Assembly: GCA_031082005.1 (NCBI GenBank)
Contig: JAVHLR010000001.1
Coordinates: 1,121,251-1,185,250 of the forward strand
Source: Patescibacteria group bacterium
GTDB taxonomy: Bacteria; Patescibacteriota; Patescibacteriia; 2-12-FULL-60-25
Reading direction: 5' to 3'
Length of the DNA stretch: 64,000 bases
Positions within the stretch are counted from its first letter, which is position 1; every line of letters starts with the position of its first letter. The notes under the pieces were generated by a model that did not search any database, had not been told where the DNA came from, and saw only the letters and a list, made by a program, of their open reading frames with translations. Of this stretch, positions 27,458 through 38,800 are shown in pieces. Position numbers and translations under genes: made by a program.

Positions 27458-28975
27458 TTCTTTGTTCGCTACATACATCCTCGCGCTGTCATAATCCCCT
27501 GGTCCATAATCATCCGTATAGACCAAAGCGTCGCTGGCATCAAAGTCGAATGGTTGTGCCGTCGGGATATCGTATTTCTCCCTGATGCTGCGAGCCAAGG
27601 CCTCTGCATCGGGTTTATCTCCATGCCCCGCGAAAAGCATGACATTCGCGATTCTTCCCGTACCTTTTGTCACATTACCCATCGAAATCGGCACGACCCA
27701 ACCGAAAACGCTGCGCATGGTCGCCAGACTGCGTCGAGTAAAGACAGACTCACTCGCTTCAGGGTTAGTCGCCATGATTACGTTAGCCGTCAAAACTCCA
27801 TCGACCGATAACTTCTCATCCAAATCCATAAGCGCCTCACGTGTGATCAGATGCCACGGCACGCTCAAGTCGCCACCGTAAGCGTCGACCACAATCGTGT
27901 CATATTTTCCGTCGAGCCGTCTCACGACCGTACGGGCATCGCCAAAATGGATATTCAGCCCCGCCTCATCACCCGTCCCGAAAGTCTCCTTCGCCGCTTC
28001 GTACACCGCAGGATCTATCTCTATGACATCCGCTATCGCTCCCGGGTGACGTTCCAGGAATCCATGCGCGATATGCATACCCCCTCCTCCCACTAGCAAC
28101 AGACTTTTCGGATCAGACGTCAGCCCTTCTACCGCTTGAGCGGCTTTAGCATACGAAAAAACCGTATGTTCGGGATCTTCAAGCGTAGCGCCGGAATGAA
28201 AACCCTTATTGATGATGAGCATCTCGGAATCCTGCCCTTGCCAGGGCATCCGGATGACCGAGACGTGGGAATAAGCCGAAGGGAAAAACTTGCCCGGCGT
28301 CAGTTGCCCCTGCACGCTGTCCACCAGAGAACCGAGCATCACGATGGAAAAACAAGAACCTAGGATCGGATACATCTTCACCTTCTCGGTAAGCAACAAG
28401 GCATAGACTATCATCACCCCTGAAAGCATGACCAAGAGAGACTCGACGCCGAACCTAGGCAACAGCACATACCCCGTCAGGTATGTACCGACTAAACTGC
28501 CGATAGTGCCTAAAGCAGAAAGCAAACCCGCTTCGTGTCCGCTCTGCTCGACGTTCTTGACCATCATGCGCCACAAAACAGGTGGCACCGCGCCCAGCAA
28601 CAAAGAAGGCGGCGCGAACAAAATCAGTGAAGCCAGAGGTGTCGCGACCTGTTGAGATAGCACAGTGAAGGAAAGCAGGATTTCCCGCCCCAAAACCGAC
28701 ATCCCAAGCGACCAGATTCCAGCTCCGAACAAGGCCGCGGCTGCCCAACGGATATCTGGGCGCCTATCCACTACGACTCCGCCCAACCATGCTCCAAGGG
28801 CCAGTGCCGCCAAGATCACGCCGATGATATTCGTCCAGACCAGGACTGAAGAACCGAAATACGGGGCGGCCAATCGAGCCTCGAGAAGTTCCAGACTCAT
28901 CACGGCAAAGCCGCCTACAAAGGCGGCTCCGACCATAGTCCGGCGTGGAAGTCTTGCGTTCGCTTGCTCGGACAT
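27455..28975 (-). CDS. Fused membrane/spermidine synthase-like protein
   Basis: Multiple TM segments, then LLLVGGGGMHIAHGFLERHPGAIADVIEIDPAVYEAAKETFG and DTIVVDAYGGDLSVPWHLITREAL. Confidence 0.88.
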   Translation of the reverse strand: MSEQANARLPRRTMVGAAFVGGFAVMSLELLEARLAAPYFGSSVLVWTNIIGVILAALALGAWLGGVVVDRRPDIRWAAAALFGAGIWSLGMSVLGREILLSFTVLSQQVATPLASLILFAPPSLLLGAVPPVLWRMMVKNVEQSGHEAGLLSALGTIGSLVGTYLTGYVLLPRFGVESLLVMLSGVMIVYALLLTEKVKMYPILGSCFSIVMLGSLVDSVQGQLTPGKFFPSAYSHVSVIRMPWQGQDSEMLIINKGFHSGATLEDPEHTVFSYAKAAQAVEGLTSDPKSLLLVGGGGMHIAHGFLERHPGAIADVIEIDPAVYEAAKETFGTGDEAGLNIHFGDARTVVRRLDGKYDTIVVDAYGGDLSVPWHLITREALMDLDEKLSVDGVLTANVIMATNPEASESVFTRRSLATMRSVFGWVVPISMGNVTKGTGRIANVMLFAGHGDKPDAEALARSIREKYDIPTAQPFDFDASDALVYTDDYGPGDYDSARMYVANKE

Positions 28976-28986
28976 CTTATTTGTTC

Positions 28987-31476
28987 CTATTCTTCGACCT
29001 CTCCTCCAAGGATCGTCGCATTAGACAGCATGTCGCCTTCTTCCTTGAACCGCATGATACGCACTCCCTGGGTATCGCGTCCGAGGTTCGGTACGCTCTT
29101 GAACGGCAAACGGATGACGATGCCCTTCTTCGAGACGCAGAGCAGATCGCGCGTTTCATCTGTCGCGGTTACATATGCCGCGACTACTCCTCCGGTCTTG
29201 GCCGTGATCTTCATGGTACGGATTCCGGAGCCTCCGCGATTCTGGACTTTGTACTCCGTAAGGTTCGTACGCTTACCTAAGCCATTTTCGGCGATGGTGA
29301 AGATCTCCAGATGTCCTTTTTTCACCAAAGACGGCAGCACTACATCCATCCCGACCACGGCGTCGTTCTGTTTCTTGAGGTTTATGCCGCGTACGCCAGA
29401 AGCGGTGCGCCCCATGGGACGTACATCTGTCTCTTTGAACCTGATCGATTGCCCCTGTTGGGTGACAAGTACCACGTCGTCCGAACCCGATGAAGGCTTG
29501 ACCCAGCGCAGATCATCACCCTCGCGGAGGTTGATGGCGATGAGTCCAGAGCGTCTGACGTTATCGAACTCCCCGAGCGGTGTCTTTTTGATCGTACCCT
29601 TATCCGTGACCATGACGAGATGCTTAGCGCCCTCCATATCGCCCATCGGCAAGACGGTCGCCACCTTTTCGCCTGGACCCAGTTGCAGGAAGTTGACTAT
29701 AGCCTGTCCCTTGGACGTACGGCTGCCTTGCGGCACGTCGTACGCCTTCAGCCGGAATACGCGCCCTCGCGTAGTGAAGAACATCACGTCGGCATGGGTG
29801 TTGGTCGAGAAGACGTGCTCCACACGATCTTCTTCTTTGGTCGTGAGGCCGGTTACGCCCTTACCGCCGCGTCCCTGCGTACGGAAAGTGTCTGGCGGCA
29901 CGCGTTTGATGTAGCCGTCAGCCGTCATCATGACTACAGTGGATTCGTTCGGTATCAGATCCTCCACCGAGAATTCCCCCACCGGCGACTTGATCACCTG
30001 CGTGCGCCGCTCGTCGCCGTATTTCTCGGCCAGCTCCTCGACCTCCTGCTTGATGATGGCGAGCATCTTCTTGGCGGATTTCAGGATTGACTCAAGTTCA
30101 GCGATCAAATCCATCTTTTCCTTGTACTCCTGCTCAATCTTGAGACGTTCCAGGTTAGCCAATTGCTGCAATCTCATCTCGAGGATGGCGCCGGCCTGAA
30201 TCTCCGACAGCTTGAATTTCTTGATCAAGTTGACCTTCGCTTCATCCTTGTCTTTCGATTTCTTGATGGTGGCGATCACCTCGTCGATCTTGATCAAAGC
30301 GATACGCAGACCCTCAAGGATATGCGCACGCTCCTTGGCGCGCGCCAAATCGTATTCCGTACGTCGTCTGACGACGTTTTGGCGATGCTTGAGGTATTCG
30401 TCAAGGATATTCTTGAGCGTCAGGACGCGTGGCAGAATCCCATCGACCAAAGCCAAGGTATTTACATGGAACGTCTCCTGCAGCTGCGACATCTTGAACA
30501 GCTGGTTCAGGACTTTGCGCGGATAGGCGTCCTTCTTGAGCTCGATCACGATGCGTATGCCGTCCTTGTTCGACTCGTCACGCAAATCCTTGATGCCTTC
30601 GATCTTCTTCTCTTGCACCAAATCTGCGATGCGCTCTATCAGGGTGGCTTTATTCACCTGATACGGTATCTCGCTCACCAGGATCTTGAACTGACCCGCC
30701 TTATCCTCAACGATCTCGGTCCTGGCGCGCATCACGATGCCGCCTTTACCCGTGGCATATGCCTGTTTGATTTCGTTGATGTCGTAGATGATGCCTCCAG
30801 TCGGGAAATCCGGTCCGGTTATATGCTCCATCAGACCTTCTACCGTGATATCAGGATCTTCGATCAAAGCCCCGATAGCCCCGCAAATCTCCTTCAAGTT
30901 GTGCGGCGGGATGTTCGTCGCCATGCCTACGGCGATGCCGAGCGTACCGTTCAACAACAAGTTAGGCAGCTTAGCCGGCAAGACCGAGGGCTCACGTTTT
31001 GATCCATCATAATTGGGACGGAAATCGACAGTATCCTTCTCGATATCGAACAACAACTCTTCCGCGATCATCCCCAACTTTGACTCCGTATAACGATAGG
31101 CAGCCGGACTATCTCCATCGATCGAACCGAAGTTGCCTTGGCCGCGGATAAGCGGATAGCGCATGGAAAAATCCTGCGCCATGCGTACCAACGAATCATA
31201 GACCGCAAGGTCGCCGTGCGGATGATAGTTTCCCAGCACGTCTCCGACCACGGTGGCGCACTTCTTGAACTTAGCGGTGGAACGCAGACCGTTCTGCCAC
31301 ATCGAATACAGGATGCGCCTGTGCACCGGCTTCAGGCCATCCCGGACATCCGGCAATGCGCGATCCACGATCACGCTCATGGCATAGTCCAAAAAGGAGG
31401 TGCGCATCTCCTGGACGATATCCTGCTCATTGACCGTACCTATGTACTGCAAAGGTGATTGTTTATTCTCTTCCAT
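28987..31476 (-). CDS. gyrA: DNA gyrase subunit A
   Basis: [30 protein letters not shown]..., [26 protein letters not shown], GyrA-box-like QGRGGKG. Confidence 0.98.
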   Translation of the reverse strand: MEENKQSPLQYIGTVNEQDIVQEMRTSFLDYAMSVIVDRALPDVRDGLKPVHRRILYSMWQNGLRSTAKFKKCATVVGDVLGNYHPHGDLAVYDSLVRMAQDFSMRYPLIRGQGNFGSIDGDSPAAYRYTESKLGMIAEELLFDIEKDTVDFRPNYDGSKREPSVLPAKLPNLLLNGTLGIAVGMATNIPPHNLKEICGAIGALIEDPDITVEGLMEHITGPDFPTGGIIYDINEIKQAYATGKGGIVMRARTEIVEDKAGQFKILVSEIPYQVNKATLIERIADLVQEKKIEGIKDLRDESNKDGIRIVIELKKDAYPRKVLNQLFKMSQLQETFHVNTLALVDGILPRVLTLKNILDEYLKHRQNVVRRRTEYDLARAKERAHILEGLRIALIKIDEVIATIKKSKDKDEAKVNLIKKFKLSEIQAGAILEMRLQQLANLERLKIEQEYKEKMDLIAELESILKSAKKMLAIIKQEVEELAEKYGDERRTQVIKSPVGEFSVEDLIPNESTVVMMTADGYIKRVPPDTFRTQGRGGKGVTGLTTKEEDRVEHVFSTNTHADVMFFTTRGRVFRLKAYDVPQGSRTSKGQAIVNFLQLGPGEKVATVLPMGDMEGAKHLVMVTDKGTIKKTPLGEFDNVRRSGLIAINLREGDDLRWVKPSSGSDDVVLVTQQGQSIRFKETDVRPMGRTASGVRGINLKKQNDAVVGMDVVLPSLVKKGHLEIFTIAENGLGKRTNLTEYKVQNRGGSGIRTMKITAKTGGVVAAYVTATDETRDLLCVSKKGIVIRLPFKSVPNLGRDTQGVRIMRFKEEGDMLSNATILGGEVEE

Positions 31477-31488
31477 ACCAGTCTATAT

Positions 31489-32106
31489 CTATTGTTTATT
31501 CGTGTTGTTGTTTTCGCCGTTTGCCTGCTGCGTGGCATCCGATCCTATCGGCTTATTGAAGATATCCCTCTTCGTCCCGTCCTGCGTTCCCGAAACTGCA
31601 TTCTCCTGCATCAATTGCTGCAAGGTATCGACGACCGGTGTCCCGGTGCTTGATGCTACGCCTGAATCAGCCGTCGCATCTTTGATTTTCCAAGTCTCGC
31701 TCAATACCTCTTGGGCTTCTTTCATCTGGCTCGTGACATTCTTCAGAGAAGAACCCAGATCAGAGACTGCGGGACGTAACTCATTCTTGTAGGTTTTTGC
31801 GATCTCCGGCTTCACTGCCCACCACCAACCGAAAAGAACCATAAGCGCCGTCGCCGTTACCCCAGCCCACATGCTGACTATCTGCACCGGGTCATGGGTT
31901 TCACGCATCGCGGCATGCGCCAAGATTATCCTGCGCTTCTCATCGCTGCTCAAACCCTTTCCGGAAACGAACACATCCGGCGCAACAGGCTGCTCGGCTA
32001 CGCGTTTCACCGTCCGTTTCTGGACAGGCTTCGTCGATGCCCTCTTAGGCGGCGCACGACGCGTTTTCTTTTCTTTTGGATCAAGGGTTTTCATACATTT
32101 GGACAA
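31489..32106 (-). CDS. Hypothetical single-pass membrane protein
   Basis: Basic N-terminus and one TM (VTATALMVLFGWWWAV); follows the same strand as gyrA. Confidence 0.55.
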   Translation of the reverse strand: MSKCMKTLDPKEKKTRRAPPKRASTKPVQKRTVKRVAEQPVAPDVFVSGKGLSSDEKRRIILAHAAMRETHDPVQIVSMWAGVTATALMVLFGWWWAVKPEIAKTYKNELRPAVSDLGSSLKNVTSQMKEAQEVLSETWKIKDATADSGVASSTGTPVVDTLQQLMQENAVSGTQDGTKRDIFNKPIGSDATQQANGENNNTNKQ

Positions 32107-32130
32107 ATGAACGAATATCGATAAAAAGGA

Positions 32131-32778
32131 CTAGGCGCGTTCCAAGACAGTGATCACCATATCCTCACTCGGCAGATCTTTCTTCGTGATCTTAAGCTTA
32201 TTCGCATCCTGCCGTTGGCACACGCCGAGTGATTTGCAGAAATCATTTACGCTCCCCAGTTTAGTTTTGATGCCCGGCAGATCATAGTGCATCGGCACCA
32301 CGATACGCGGTTCGACGATCGAGATTATTTCGCTCGCCAGCTTGGAATCCATCACCTCTCCTCCGCCCACCGGCAAAAACAAAATTTGGATATCTCCGAG
32401 CTCCTCTACCTCCGAATCCGTCAGTTTCCTTCGGTGTTGCCCCAAGAAAGCCATCGCGATATCTTCCGCGACAATCCGATAAATGACGGAACGATGCTTG
32501 TCTTCCGGTTCGCAAGACGGATCCTGGATGCCTTGGACGAACACGTTCTTCACCTCATATTCACCCGGATTCGAGATGATGAACGGTGACCCCTGCACGC
32601 CCTCCAAATTGAAACGCGACTTGTCCTGATGCGACAGCAGAAGGATGTCCGGTTCGACCGTCCGTGGCAAGCGCAAACTAGCCTCATTCTGGAAAGGATC
32701 CGTCAGTACAGTCGCCTCCTTATCGGCAATTTTTGCCTCTATCCTGATGGTCGAATATCCATGCCAATAAATCTGCAT
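32131..32778 (-). CDS. MBL-fold (UlaG-like) metal-dependent hydrolase
   Basis: YWHGYSTIRIEAK..., LLSHQDKSRFN, VVPMHYDLPG; 'LLSHQDKSR' departs from the usual HxHxDH. Confidence 0.75.
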   Translation of the reverse strand: MQIYWHGYSTIRIEAKIADKEATVLTDPFQNEASLRLPRTVEPDILLLSHQDKSRFNLEGVQGSPFIISNPGEYEVKNVFVQGIQDPSCEPEDKHRSVIYRIVAEDIAMAFLGQHRRKLTDSEVEELGDIQILFLPVGGGEVMDSKLASEIISIVEPRIVVPMHYDLPGIKTKLGSVNDFCKSLGVCQRQDANKLKITKKDLPSEDMVITVLERA

Positions 32779-32855
32779 AATTTACTATAGAAATACAGGT
32801 ATTTTTACCCCAAAATACTATCATGCTGGATATGTAAAAACAAGGGTTTTGTACC

Positions 32856-33776
32856 CTAACAAGCTGCTCGTCTATATTCCTCGGCTGCCGTCTCTGCCGC
32901 GACCGGATTCACCACTATTCCCCCGTCCAGTTCGAACCCACCCCAGCGATTCATCCGCGGCGTGAAATTGATCTCAAAAAGCTCATCTTCCTCGCCGACT
33001 ACGTCATGAAAAAAAATATTGTACGCGCATTTGAGCTGCTTCATGAGCGGCAAAAGCGCATATATCGCCTGTGCTAATGATTTACGCTCTGCCGGGTCGG
33101 TCTCGGTGATATTGTCGATCTGGCGTTTCAGGATTATCCGTGCCCCATAAGCAAAACGAGATGCCGGATCAGCATAAGCGACGACATGTTTATCCGAAAA
33201 TATGGTCAAAGCGGGCTTCGCTTCCTTCAACGCCGATTGGGTCATGTTTTGGCCGCTCTGTCTTGCCGAAGTTTGGCGCTTACGGATGATCTGCTTCACC
33301 CTGCTCGGCACGAAATTCAATGCGAAAATCTGCGAATGCGCGTGCGGCTGCGACGCCCCTGCCTCCAGCCCATCGTTCTTGAAGATTAAGATATATTTCA
33401 CGCCTTTCCGTCGCCGCATCTCAAGCGCCCGAGACGCATAAGCCTCCAGCAACGTCTCCAACGCGTTCAGATCACAAGAAGAAAAAGGCTTACACCCTTC
33501 GCCTTCGACCAAAATCTCTTGGAAGCCGGAAAACTCACCGCTCGTCGGGAATACCGGATACTTATTCTCTATCGCCCATACACGGCCCTTGCCCTTACCG
33601 AATTGCGCCAAAATGTTCTCCTTCTTCAGATTTTTGGGCGAAAATGGGTCGACAACCTTCTTCTTCAAGCCATTCGGACGTTTATGCCGATATGGAGCCA
33701 AAATTATGCACTCACCCGTGATATCGTCACAGATGTATTTCAGTGCGGGTTTGATCTGCTTTTTTTTCTGCGGCAT
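32856..33776 (-). CDS. Galactose-1-phosphate uridylyltransferase-like (HIT superfamily) protein
   Basis: IFKNDGLEAGASQPHAHSQIFALNFVP; HPHAHSQ-type active site variant. Confidence 0.8.
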   Translation of the reverse strand: MPQKKKQIKPALKYICDDITGECIILAPYRHKRPNGLKKKVVDPFSPKNLKKENILAQFGKGKGRVWAIENKYPVFPTSGEFSGFQEILVEGEGCKPFSSCDLNALETLLEAYASRALEMRRRKGVKYILIFKNDGLEAGASQPHAHSQIFALNFVPSRVKQIIRKRQTSARQSGQNMTQSALKEAKPALTIFSDKHVVAYADPASRFAYGARIILKRQIDNITETDPAERKSLAQAIYALLPLMKQLKCAYNIFFHDVVGEEDELFEINFTPRMNRWGGFELDGGIVVNPVAAETAAEEYRRAAC

Positions 33777-33779
33777 ATG

Positions 33780-33989
33780 TCACTCGGTCAACTTTTGGCT
33801 CGGTCGTTGCGTCTGTCCAGCCGAGGTGGTCTGCTCTGGTGCACGAAGACCGGCCGTGCCCCCGACACCTTCAACGATTATTTTCCCGCTCTGGCCGCTC
33901 ACCACAACACCGCTATCTTCCTGCGCAGCGACACACCCTGCTCCCAGCAAAACGAGCGCAAACAAAAGGAATGTAATTTTGTTCATCAT
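33780..33989 (-). CDS. Small lipoprotein
   Basis: MMNKITFLLFALVLLGAGCVAAQE lipobox. Confidence 0.6.
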   Translation of the reverse strand: MMNKITFLLFALVLLGAGCVAAQEDSGVVVSGQSGKIIVEGVGGTAGLRAPEQTTSAGQTQRPSQKLTE

Positions 33990-33999
33990 GCCTCAAAAA

Positions 34000-34506
34000 T
34001 TAAACACCTGGCGTACAGGCCTTAGTATGCTTGAAAAGCGAACCTCCGACAATCGCCATAGCGAGGGCGTCTGCTGCGTCATCCGGCTTTGGTATCTCCT
34101 GCAATAACAACACCCTCTGCACCATCTGTTGGATTTGTTTCTTGTCAGCGCCGCCCCAACCGGTGAGCCCCAATTTGACCTGCGCAGGCGTCACATCCAC
34201 AATCGGCACTCCCGCATCAGCCGCAGCCAAAACCATGACTCCACGCGCCATCCCCACTTTTATCGCTGTCTTGGCGTTATTTTGAAAAAATAGCTGTTCT
34301 ATCGCCACGCATGACGGTCTGTGCTCAAGGATTATCCCACGCAGCCCATCGCGTAATTGCTGCAACCTTAACGTAAACTCATCTTTCGCGCTTGTCTGGA
34401 TACAACCATGACCTAGATAAAGCATCTTGGATCCTGCGTGATCGACGATACCGAAACCCATCCGGTCAAAACCTGGGTCAATACCGAGTACACGAAGGTT
34501 ATTCAT
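34000..34506 (-). CDS. ruvC: Holliday junction endodeoxyribonuclease RuvC
   Basis: RVLGIDPGFDRMGFGIV, AIEQLFFQNNAKTAIKVGMARGVM, PKPDDAADALAMAI. Confidence 0.97.
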   Translation of the reverse strand: MNNLRVLGIDPGFDRMGFGIVDHAGSKMLYLGHGCIQTSAKDEFTLRLQQLRDGLRGIILEHRPSCVAIEQLFFQNNAKTAIKVGMARGVMVLAAADAGVPIVDVTPAQVKLGLTGWGGADKKQIQQMVQRVLLLQEIPKPDDAADALAMAIVGGSLFKHTKACTPGV

Positions 34507-34512
34507 CCGCAG

Positions 34513-35238
34513 TTATGCCAAATTAGAATACACCTGACTCACATCATCCAATTCATCCAGACTATCGATCAAATCCGAGACCTTTAGCCCTGTCTCTTCA
34601 TCCGTCTCAACCAGATTCTTGGGCAACCATTCGAATTCTACCGAATCCGCCGTCAGCCCCAACGCATGCACAGCGTCCGCGACTTTAGCCAGATCAACCG
34701 GTGCGCATTTGATCTCAGTGCCTTCATCATATTCAGAGATATCTTCCGCCCCCGCATCGATCAAAGCCAATTCAACTTCATCGCGCCTGTCTGCGGGTAA
34801 TCCCCCAGGCACCCTGACGACGCCCTTCCTATCGAACAAATAAGTCACCGATCCCTGCGCCGCCAAAGTCGCCTCTCCTTTGGATAGAAGATGCTTAACG
34901 TCATTCGCCGAACGATTACGATTGTCGGTCAAACATTCGATTATCAGTGCCGTACCGCCGGGAGCGTACGCCTCATAAGTCAACGACTCGATGATCGCTG
35001 CGTCCGTCCCCTTGCCCGTACCGCGTTGCACAGCACGTTCCACTGCATCCTTGGGCATAGATGCTTTACGTGCCCGATCCATTGCGACACGCAACCTCAC
35101 GTTCATATTCGGGTCGCCACCTTTTTCACGCGCCGCCACCGTGATTTCCCGCGCTAACTTGGTGAATGAAGCGGAACGCTTGGCATCTACCGCGCCCTTG
35201 AATTGTTTGACTTTGGACCATTTGGAATGTCGTGACAT
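34513..35238 (-). CDS. yebC: YebC/PmpR family regulatory protein
   Basis: MSRHSKWSKVKQFKGAVDAKRSASFTKLAREITVAAREKGGDPNMNVRLR. Confidence 0.95.
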   Translation of the reverse strand: MSRHSKWSKVKQFKGAVDAKRSASFTKLAREITVAAREKGGDPNMNVRLRVAMDRARKASMPKDAVERAVQRGTGKGTDAAIIESLTYEAYAPGGTALIIECLTDNRNRSANDVKHLLSKGEATLAAQGSVTYLFDRKGVVRVPGGLPADRRDEVELALIDAGAEDISEYDEGTEIKCAPVDLAKVADAVHALGLTADSVEFEWLPKNLVETDEETGLKVSDLIDSLDELDDVSQVYSNLA

Positions 35239-35279
35239 AGCCTCGTAATTTGACCCTACATTAGCCGAACCGTGAGATA

Positions 35280-35308
35280 TTGACAAAAAACCTGAATAAG
35301 GCTATTTT
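35280..35308 (+). promoter_or_regulatory. Promoter for the orphan Cys-rich gene
   Basis: TTGACA-N17-TATTTT. Confidence 0.7.
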
Positions 35309-35339
35309 CCTTTAGCTCTTTTACCTTGGAGGTCACCTG

Positions 35340-35651
35340 ATGCTGTGTATTTTTTGCGGCCGTCCCAACATCGATTCAGCAGCCCGCTTCTGCGATAGCT
35401 GCCTGCATCTGCTCGTCATCCAACGAGCCATCGAACGCGGCCGTTTCCATGGCGTGAAAATCATGCATCTGCTTCAGACGGCGAAACGCCTACCATGTCT
35501 TGCCTGCGCCCACAAACCTTGTACCTGCCTCTGCGTCGTCTGCCATCTGACCAGCGACAAGTGCACCTGTCGGGCTGAAGCGATTCTCGCATATTACGGC
35601 ATCCAGGGATATGAAGACGTAGCCCCACAAGCGGCTATTCCTGCCCCTTGA
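35340..35651 (+). CDS. Small zinc-ribbon-like Cys-rich protein (103 aa)
   Basis: Two Cys clusters: MLCIFCGRP...FCDSCLHLL and PCLACAHKPCTCLCVVCHLTSDKCTC; SD GGAGGTCACCTG-ATG. Confidence 0.75.
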   Translation: MLCIFCGRPNIDSAARFCDSCLHLLVIQRAIERGRFHGVKIMHLLQTAKRLPCLACAHKPCTCLCVVCHLTSDKCTCRAEAILAYYGIQGYEDVAPQAAIPAP

Positions 35652-35804
35652 TGAACCCTGTACGGGTCATCGAATGAGGTTAACCCTTTAAGACCTTAGT
35701 CCTGATAGTTCTTCCGTCGCGTTGCATCGGGACATGAAGGCCGAGGCTGGCGATCCTCGCAAACACTCTCTCATGATCTTCACCTCTCAAGGAGGTGAAG
35801 CCAG

Positions 35805-35840
35805 CTCCCCCGTCGTGCCAGCGGCAGGGGAGTTTTTTTA
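35805..35840 (+). terminator. Intrinsic terminator
   Basis: CTCCCC...GGGGAG followed by TTTTTTT. Confidence 0.88.
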
Positions 35841-35846
35841 ATTCAC

Positions 35847-35883
35847 AAAAGCAAAAAGAGGCTCAACACCTCTTTTTGCTTTT
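35847..35883 (-). terminator. Intrinsic terminator of rpoBC
   Basis: AAAAGCAAAAAGAGG-N7-CCTCTTTTTGCTTTT. Confidence 0.9.
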
Positions 35884-35899
35884 CTACAGATTGTTTCTT

Positions 35900-38800
35900 T
35901 TATGCCACAGCTTCTTCAGCAGCGGTATCACCTTCAGGCTCACGCCCTTCGATAAGTTCCCCATCTTCGCCGTACGCTTGGAAACCGGTACCTGCCGGAA
36001 TCAAACGGCCGATGATGACATTCTCCTTCAAGCCTTCCAAGTGGTCGATCTTTCCGGTCACGGCCGCGTTGATCAAAACGCGTGCCGTCTCCTGGAAAGA
36101 GGCCGCTGAAAGGAAAGACTCGGTGGAAAGGGAAACCTTGGTCACACCCAGGAACAAATCCTCGAGTTCGGCTAGCTTAGTGCCGTTGACTTCGGCTGAT
36201 TTGTTCTCTGCTTCGGCGCGCGTGCGTTCCACGACCTCGCCCGGCAAAAGGTCCGTATCACCGGAATCGCGAACATAAACACGCGAGAACATCTGACGGA
36301 TCATGACCTCGATGTGTTTGGCGTTGATCTTCTGGCCCTGCGAGGCATAGATCGCAAGCACCTCGCGCAGCATGTAAAGCATGACTGCATCACGGCCCTT
36401 GAGGCGGAAGAGTTGGAGCAAGTCCATATGCCCTTCCGTCAGCTGATCTCCTGCCGTCACTTCCTGGCCATCCTTCACCAACACCTGATATCCCATCGGT
36501 ACCTGGTATTCGATCACCGCAGGGCTTTCGTAGATTACGATTACGCGATCTTCGGTCACTTTTGCCGTACCGTCATTCTCCGCCAATACTTCCTTGCTGT
36601 TCTTGCCCGTCGTCACGATGACATCTCCCGCCTTTATCTTGGCGCCGTCCTTAGCTTTAGCTTTGTCGTTCGCGCCCAAGACATGCACCTCTTCCTGCAC
36701 GGCGGTGTGCTCGATACTGATGACTTTGCCTCCAGCAGCCACGTCCACCACCTTCTCGCCGCTAGGCGTCTCGATGATACGACGTTCGCCCTGCGACACC
36801 TTGGCCTTGCCGGCGACTTCCGCGATGACCGCACGATACTTCGGCGGACGCGCTTCGAACAGTTCCTCAACACGCGGCAGACCTTGCGTGATGTCAGCAC
36901 CTGCGACGCCTCCCATGTGGAAGGTACGCATGGTCAGCTGCGTGCCAGGTTCACCGATCGACTGCGCGGCGATGATGCCTACCGCCGTTCCCTTCTGGAC
37001 CATACGGCTATATGCCAGGTCAAAGCCATAGCACTGCTGGCACAGACCGCGACGCATCTTACAGGTCAGCACCGAACGTACGTGCGCCTCCTGCAACGGC
37101 TCCTTGAACAGCTTGATCTTCTTGATGTCGTCTTCGGTCGCCACGGCGCCCTTCTTGACCACGACCTTCTTGGTCTCCGGATCCTTGATGTCCTTCATGA
37201 CGATGCGACCCAACAAGCGAGTCAGCAACGGTTCACCGATCTGCTCGCACTCCTGGTGTGTGATGATCACGCCATCCGTGTCGCCGCAATCGTCATCGGT
37301 GATGACCACATCCTGCGCCACATCCACCAGACGGCGTGTCAGGTAACCGGCGTTAGCCGTCTTCAAAGCCGTATCAGTCAGACCTTTACGCGTACCGTGT
37401 GAAGAGATGAAATATTCCAGCACACCCAAGCCCTCGCGGAAGGATGACTTGATCGGCAGCTCGATGATCTCGCCGCGCGGGTTAGCCACCGGGCCTTTCA
37501 TGCCGATGACCTGTGACAGCTGTCCGACGGAACCGCGGGCTCCGGATTGGATCATGGCTGCGACCGAGCTTTGTGCCACCAAAGATTCGCTGCACATCTT
37601 CTGGATTCGGTCACGCACGTCCGTCCAGACTTTGACGATCAACGCGTAGCGTTCCTTCTTGGTCAACAGACCTTCCTTGTACTGCTCTTCGATCTGCGCG
37701 ACCTTCTCGTCACCTTCGTCGATCAACGCCTGCTTGCCTTTGACTTCAGGCAACTCGCCGATTCCGTAGGAGAAACCGGATTTGCTTACATAGTAGAAAC
37801 CCATGTCCTTGACCTTATCGAGGAAGACGGCGGCCGGTTCGAAACCCTGCCGTTCCATGATGACACGGGTGATCTCCGCCAACTGCTTGACCCCCATAGC
37901 CTCATTACGGTAACCGATTTCCGTGGGGAACAGCCTGTTCACGATGATGCGTCCCACGTTAGTCTCGAAAATCGGACCACCCAGCGTCAGACGCGTCTTT
38001 ATCTTTTCGCGGATATTCAGCTTACCCAACTTATATACATACACCGCCTCTTCCGGTGAGGAAAAAGCCCTGACCTTCTCGTTCTTGGGTTCGACTAAGG
38101 TCGTCATGTAGAAAATACCCCAAGCGATGTCTTTATCCGGTTTCATAACCGGCTGTCCGGTGGCAGGTTTAAGCAAGTTGCGCGTCGAAAGCATCAGGTT
38201 GCGCGCTTCTTCCCTGGCCTCTTCGGTCAGCGGTACGTGCACGGCCATTTGGTCGCCGTCGAAGTCGGCGTTGAACGCCGGACACACCATCGGATGGATC
38301 TGGATCGCCTTGCCTTCGATGAGCTTCGGATAGAAACCCTGGATGCCCAAACGGTGCAAAGTCGGAGCACGGTTCAAGAGCACCACCGAATTGGTCGCGA
38401 TGTTCTCCAAGATGTCCCACACCTCCGGATTATCAGCCTCGATGAAACGGTTAGCCGAACGGATATTATGCACGATCTCGCGCTTGATGAGTTCCGCGAT
38501 GATGAACGGTTTGAAGAGTTCCAAAGCCATGATCTTCGGCAGACCGCACTGATCCAAACGGAGGTTCGGACCGATGACGATGACCGAACGCCCGGAATAG
38601 TCCACGCGTTTGCCCAGCAAGTTCTGACGGAAACGTCCTTGTTTACCCTTCAGGCCGTCAGCCAAAGATTTCAGCTGGCGTTTCTTACCTGTCGCGGCCA
38701 AGACCGTCTTGGAGTGACGTGCGCTGTTGTCTATCAATGAATCGACCGCTTCCTGCAACATGCGTTTTTCGTTGCGCGTGATGACCTCCGGCGCGTTCAG

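Noticed and set aside
28964-29914. 316-aa plus-strand ORF
   Set aside because: Antisense to gyrA
35735-35840. Short ORF ATGAAGGCCGAGGCT... ending in the terminator
   Set aside because: Ends inside the terminator T-tract and has no SD; more likely 3'UTR
36314-37402. 362-aa plus-strand ORF
   Set aside because: Antisense to rpoC; reading frame kept open by GC/codon bias of the real gene
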